A stretch of 64,000 nt of DNA from an uncultured Eubacterium sp. GTDB taxonomy: Bacteria > Bacillota > Clostridia > Lachnospirales > Lachnospiraceae. Within the stretch, counting starts at the first letter, position 1; each line of letters opens with the position of its first letter. Positions 63,887-64,000 of the stretch are shown piece by piece. The stretch covers positions 1 to 64,000 of the forward strand of contig CAMUHY010000013.1 of the NCBI GenBank assembly GCA_947088865.1, in the 5' to 3' direction. Under the pieces are notes generated by a model that saw only the letters and a program-made list of their open reading frames with translations, was not told where the DNA came from and searched no databases. The position numbers and the translations under genes were made by a program.

Positions 63887-64000
63887 ATATTGAATTGCTA
63901 AACCTTTCAACCACATTTAAAATATTAAGTTCTGCTATTTTATAATCTTTTGAAGTTATAACAACAATATTTTCGCCAAAATTATCCTTCTCTAAAAGTA
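63861..64000 (-). CDS. C-terminal end of an upstream gene, possibly DUF58 family
   Basis: The last ~46 codons (ending VERFSNSIYEQSGKEI) of a gene that continues beyond the window. The frame is open from the edge to a TAA at 63861. A DUF58 protein is the usual neighbour of TgpA-like genes, but too little is visible to confirm it. Confidence 0.55.
   Translation of the reverse strand, partial: LLEKDNFGENIVVITSKDYKIAELNILNVVERFSNSIYEQSGKEI

Overview
The window is low-GC DNA from a Gram-positive member of the Clostridia, most likely a Lachnospiraceae bacterium. The evidence is the unbroken S10-spc-alpha ribosomal supercluster ending in rplQ-ecfA1-ecfA2-ecfT-truA-rplM-rpsI, zinc-binding S14, a KOW-domain gene between map and infA, an uvrC-hprK-ROK kinase-murB-rapZ-whiA block, GGAGG-type ribosome binding sites, and frequent TTG/GTG starts. 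Most genes lie on the minus strand, so they are read from high to low coordinates.

Region by region: 1-2.8 kb is the edge of a Tad-type pilus locus (prepilin peptidase, TadZ, CpaF ATPase) next to a YaaL-like gene. CpaF departs from its family consensus in the last 50 bases before the window edge. 3.1-25.5 kb is the ribosomal protein supercluster with rpoA, secY, adk, map, infA, the energy-coupling-factor transporter core and truA. Its intercistronic spaces hold an unusual number of foldable segments: leaders before rplM and rpsJ, an alternative-pairing or pseudoknot element before rpmD, and inserts separating Shine-Dalgarno from start codon at rpsM and rpsZ. 25.5-27.7 kb is a SulP anion transporter. 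27.8-32.0 kb encodes a small secreted protein, a lipoprotein and an ABC-2 exporter.

33.6-37.9 kb is a five-gene cassette (HPr-kinase-like protein, PqqD-like RRE protein, soluble S24/S26 peptidase, ABC exporter, nucleotidyltransferase). It resembles the tailoring and export part of a lasso-peptide locus but lacks the cyclase, the leader protease and any evident precursor. It is the best candidate for an undescribed system here. 38.1-40.1 kb is a decaying IS607-type element with tnpA, a frameshifted tnpB and a probable guide-RNA end. 40.1-51.4 kb holds an aquaporin, a GH25 muramidase, a MarR/MATE pair, a CobW metallochaperone-NudC operon, aroA and a citrate synthase operon.

51.7-54 kb is dense in copies of a dispersed, hairpin-rich repeat that surround an Rpn-family nuclease gene. 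Full or partial copies also occur near 6.0, 32.3, 38.0, 47.9 and 61.5 kb. Arm changes between copies keep the pairing, so the repeat looks selected or propagated as a structure. 54.7-63.9 kb is the whiA-rapZ-murB-ROK-hprK-uvrC block followed by a transglutaminase-like membrane protein. No tRNA, rRNA or CRISPR array was seen. All assignments come from reading the sequence; no database search was run.
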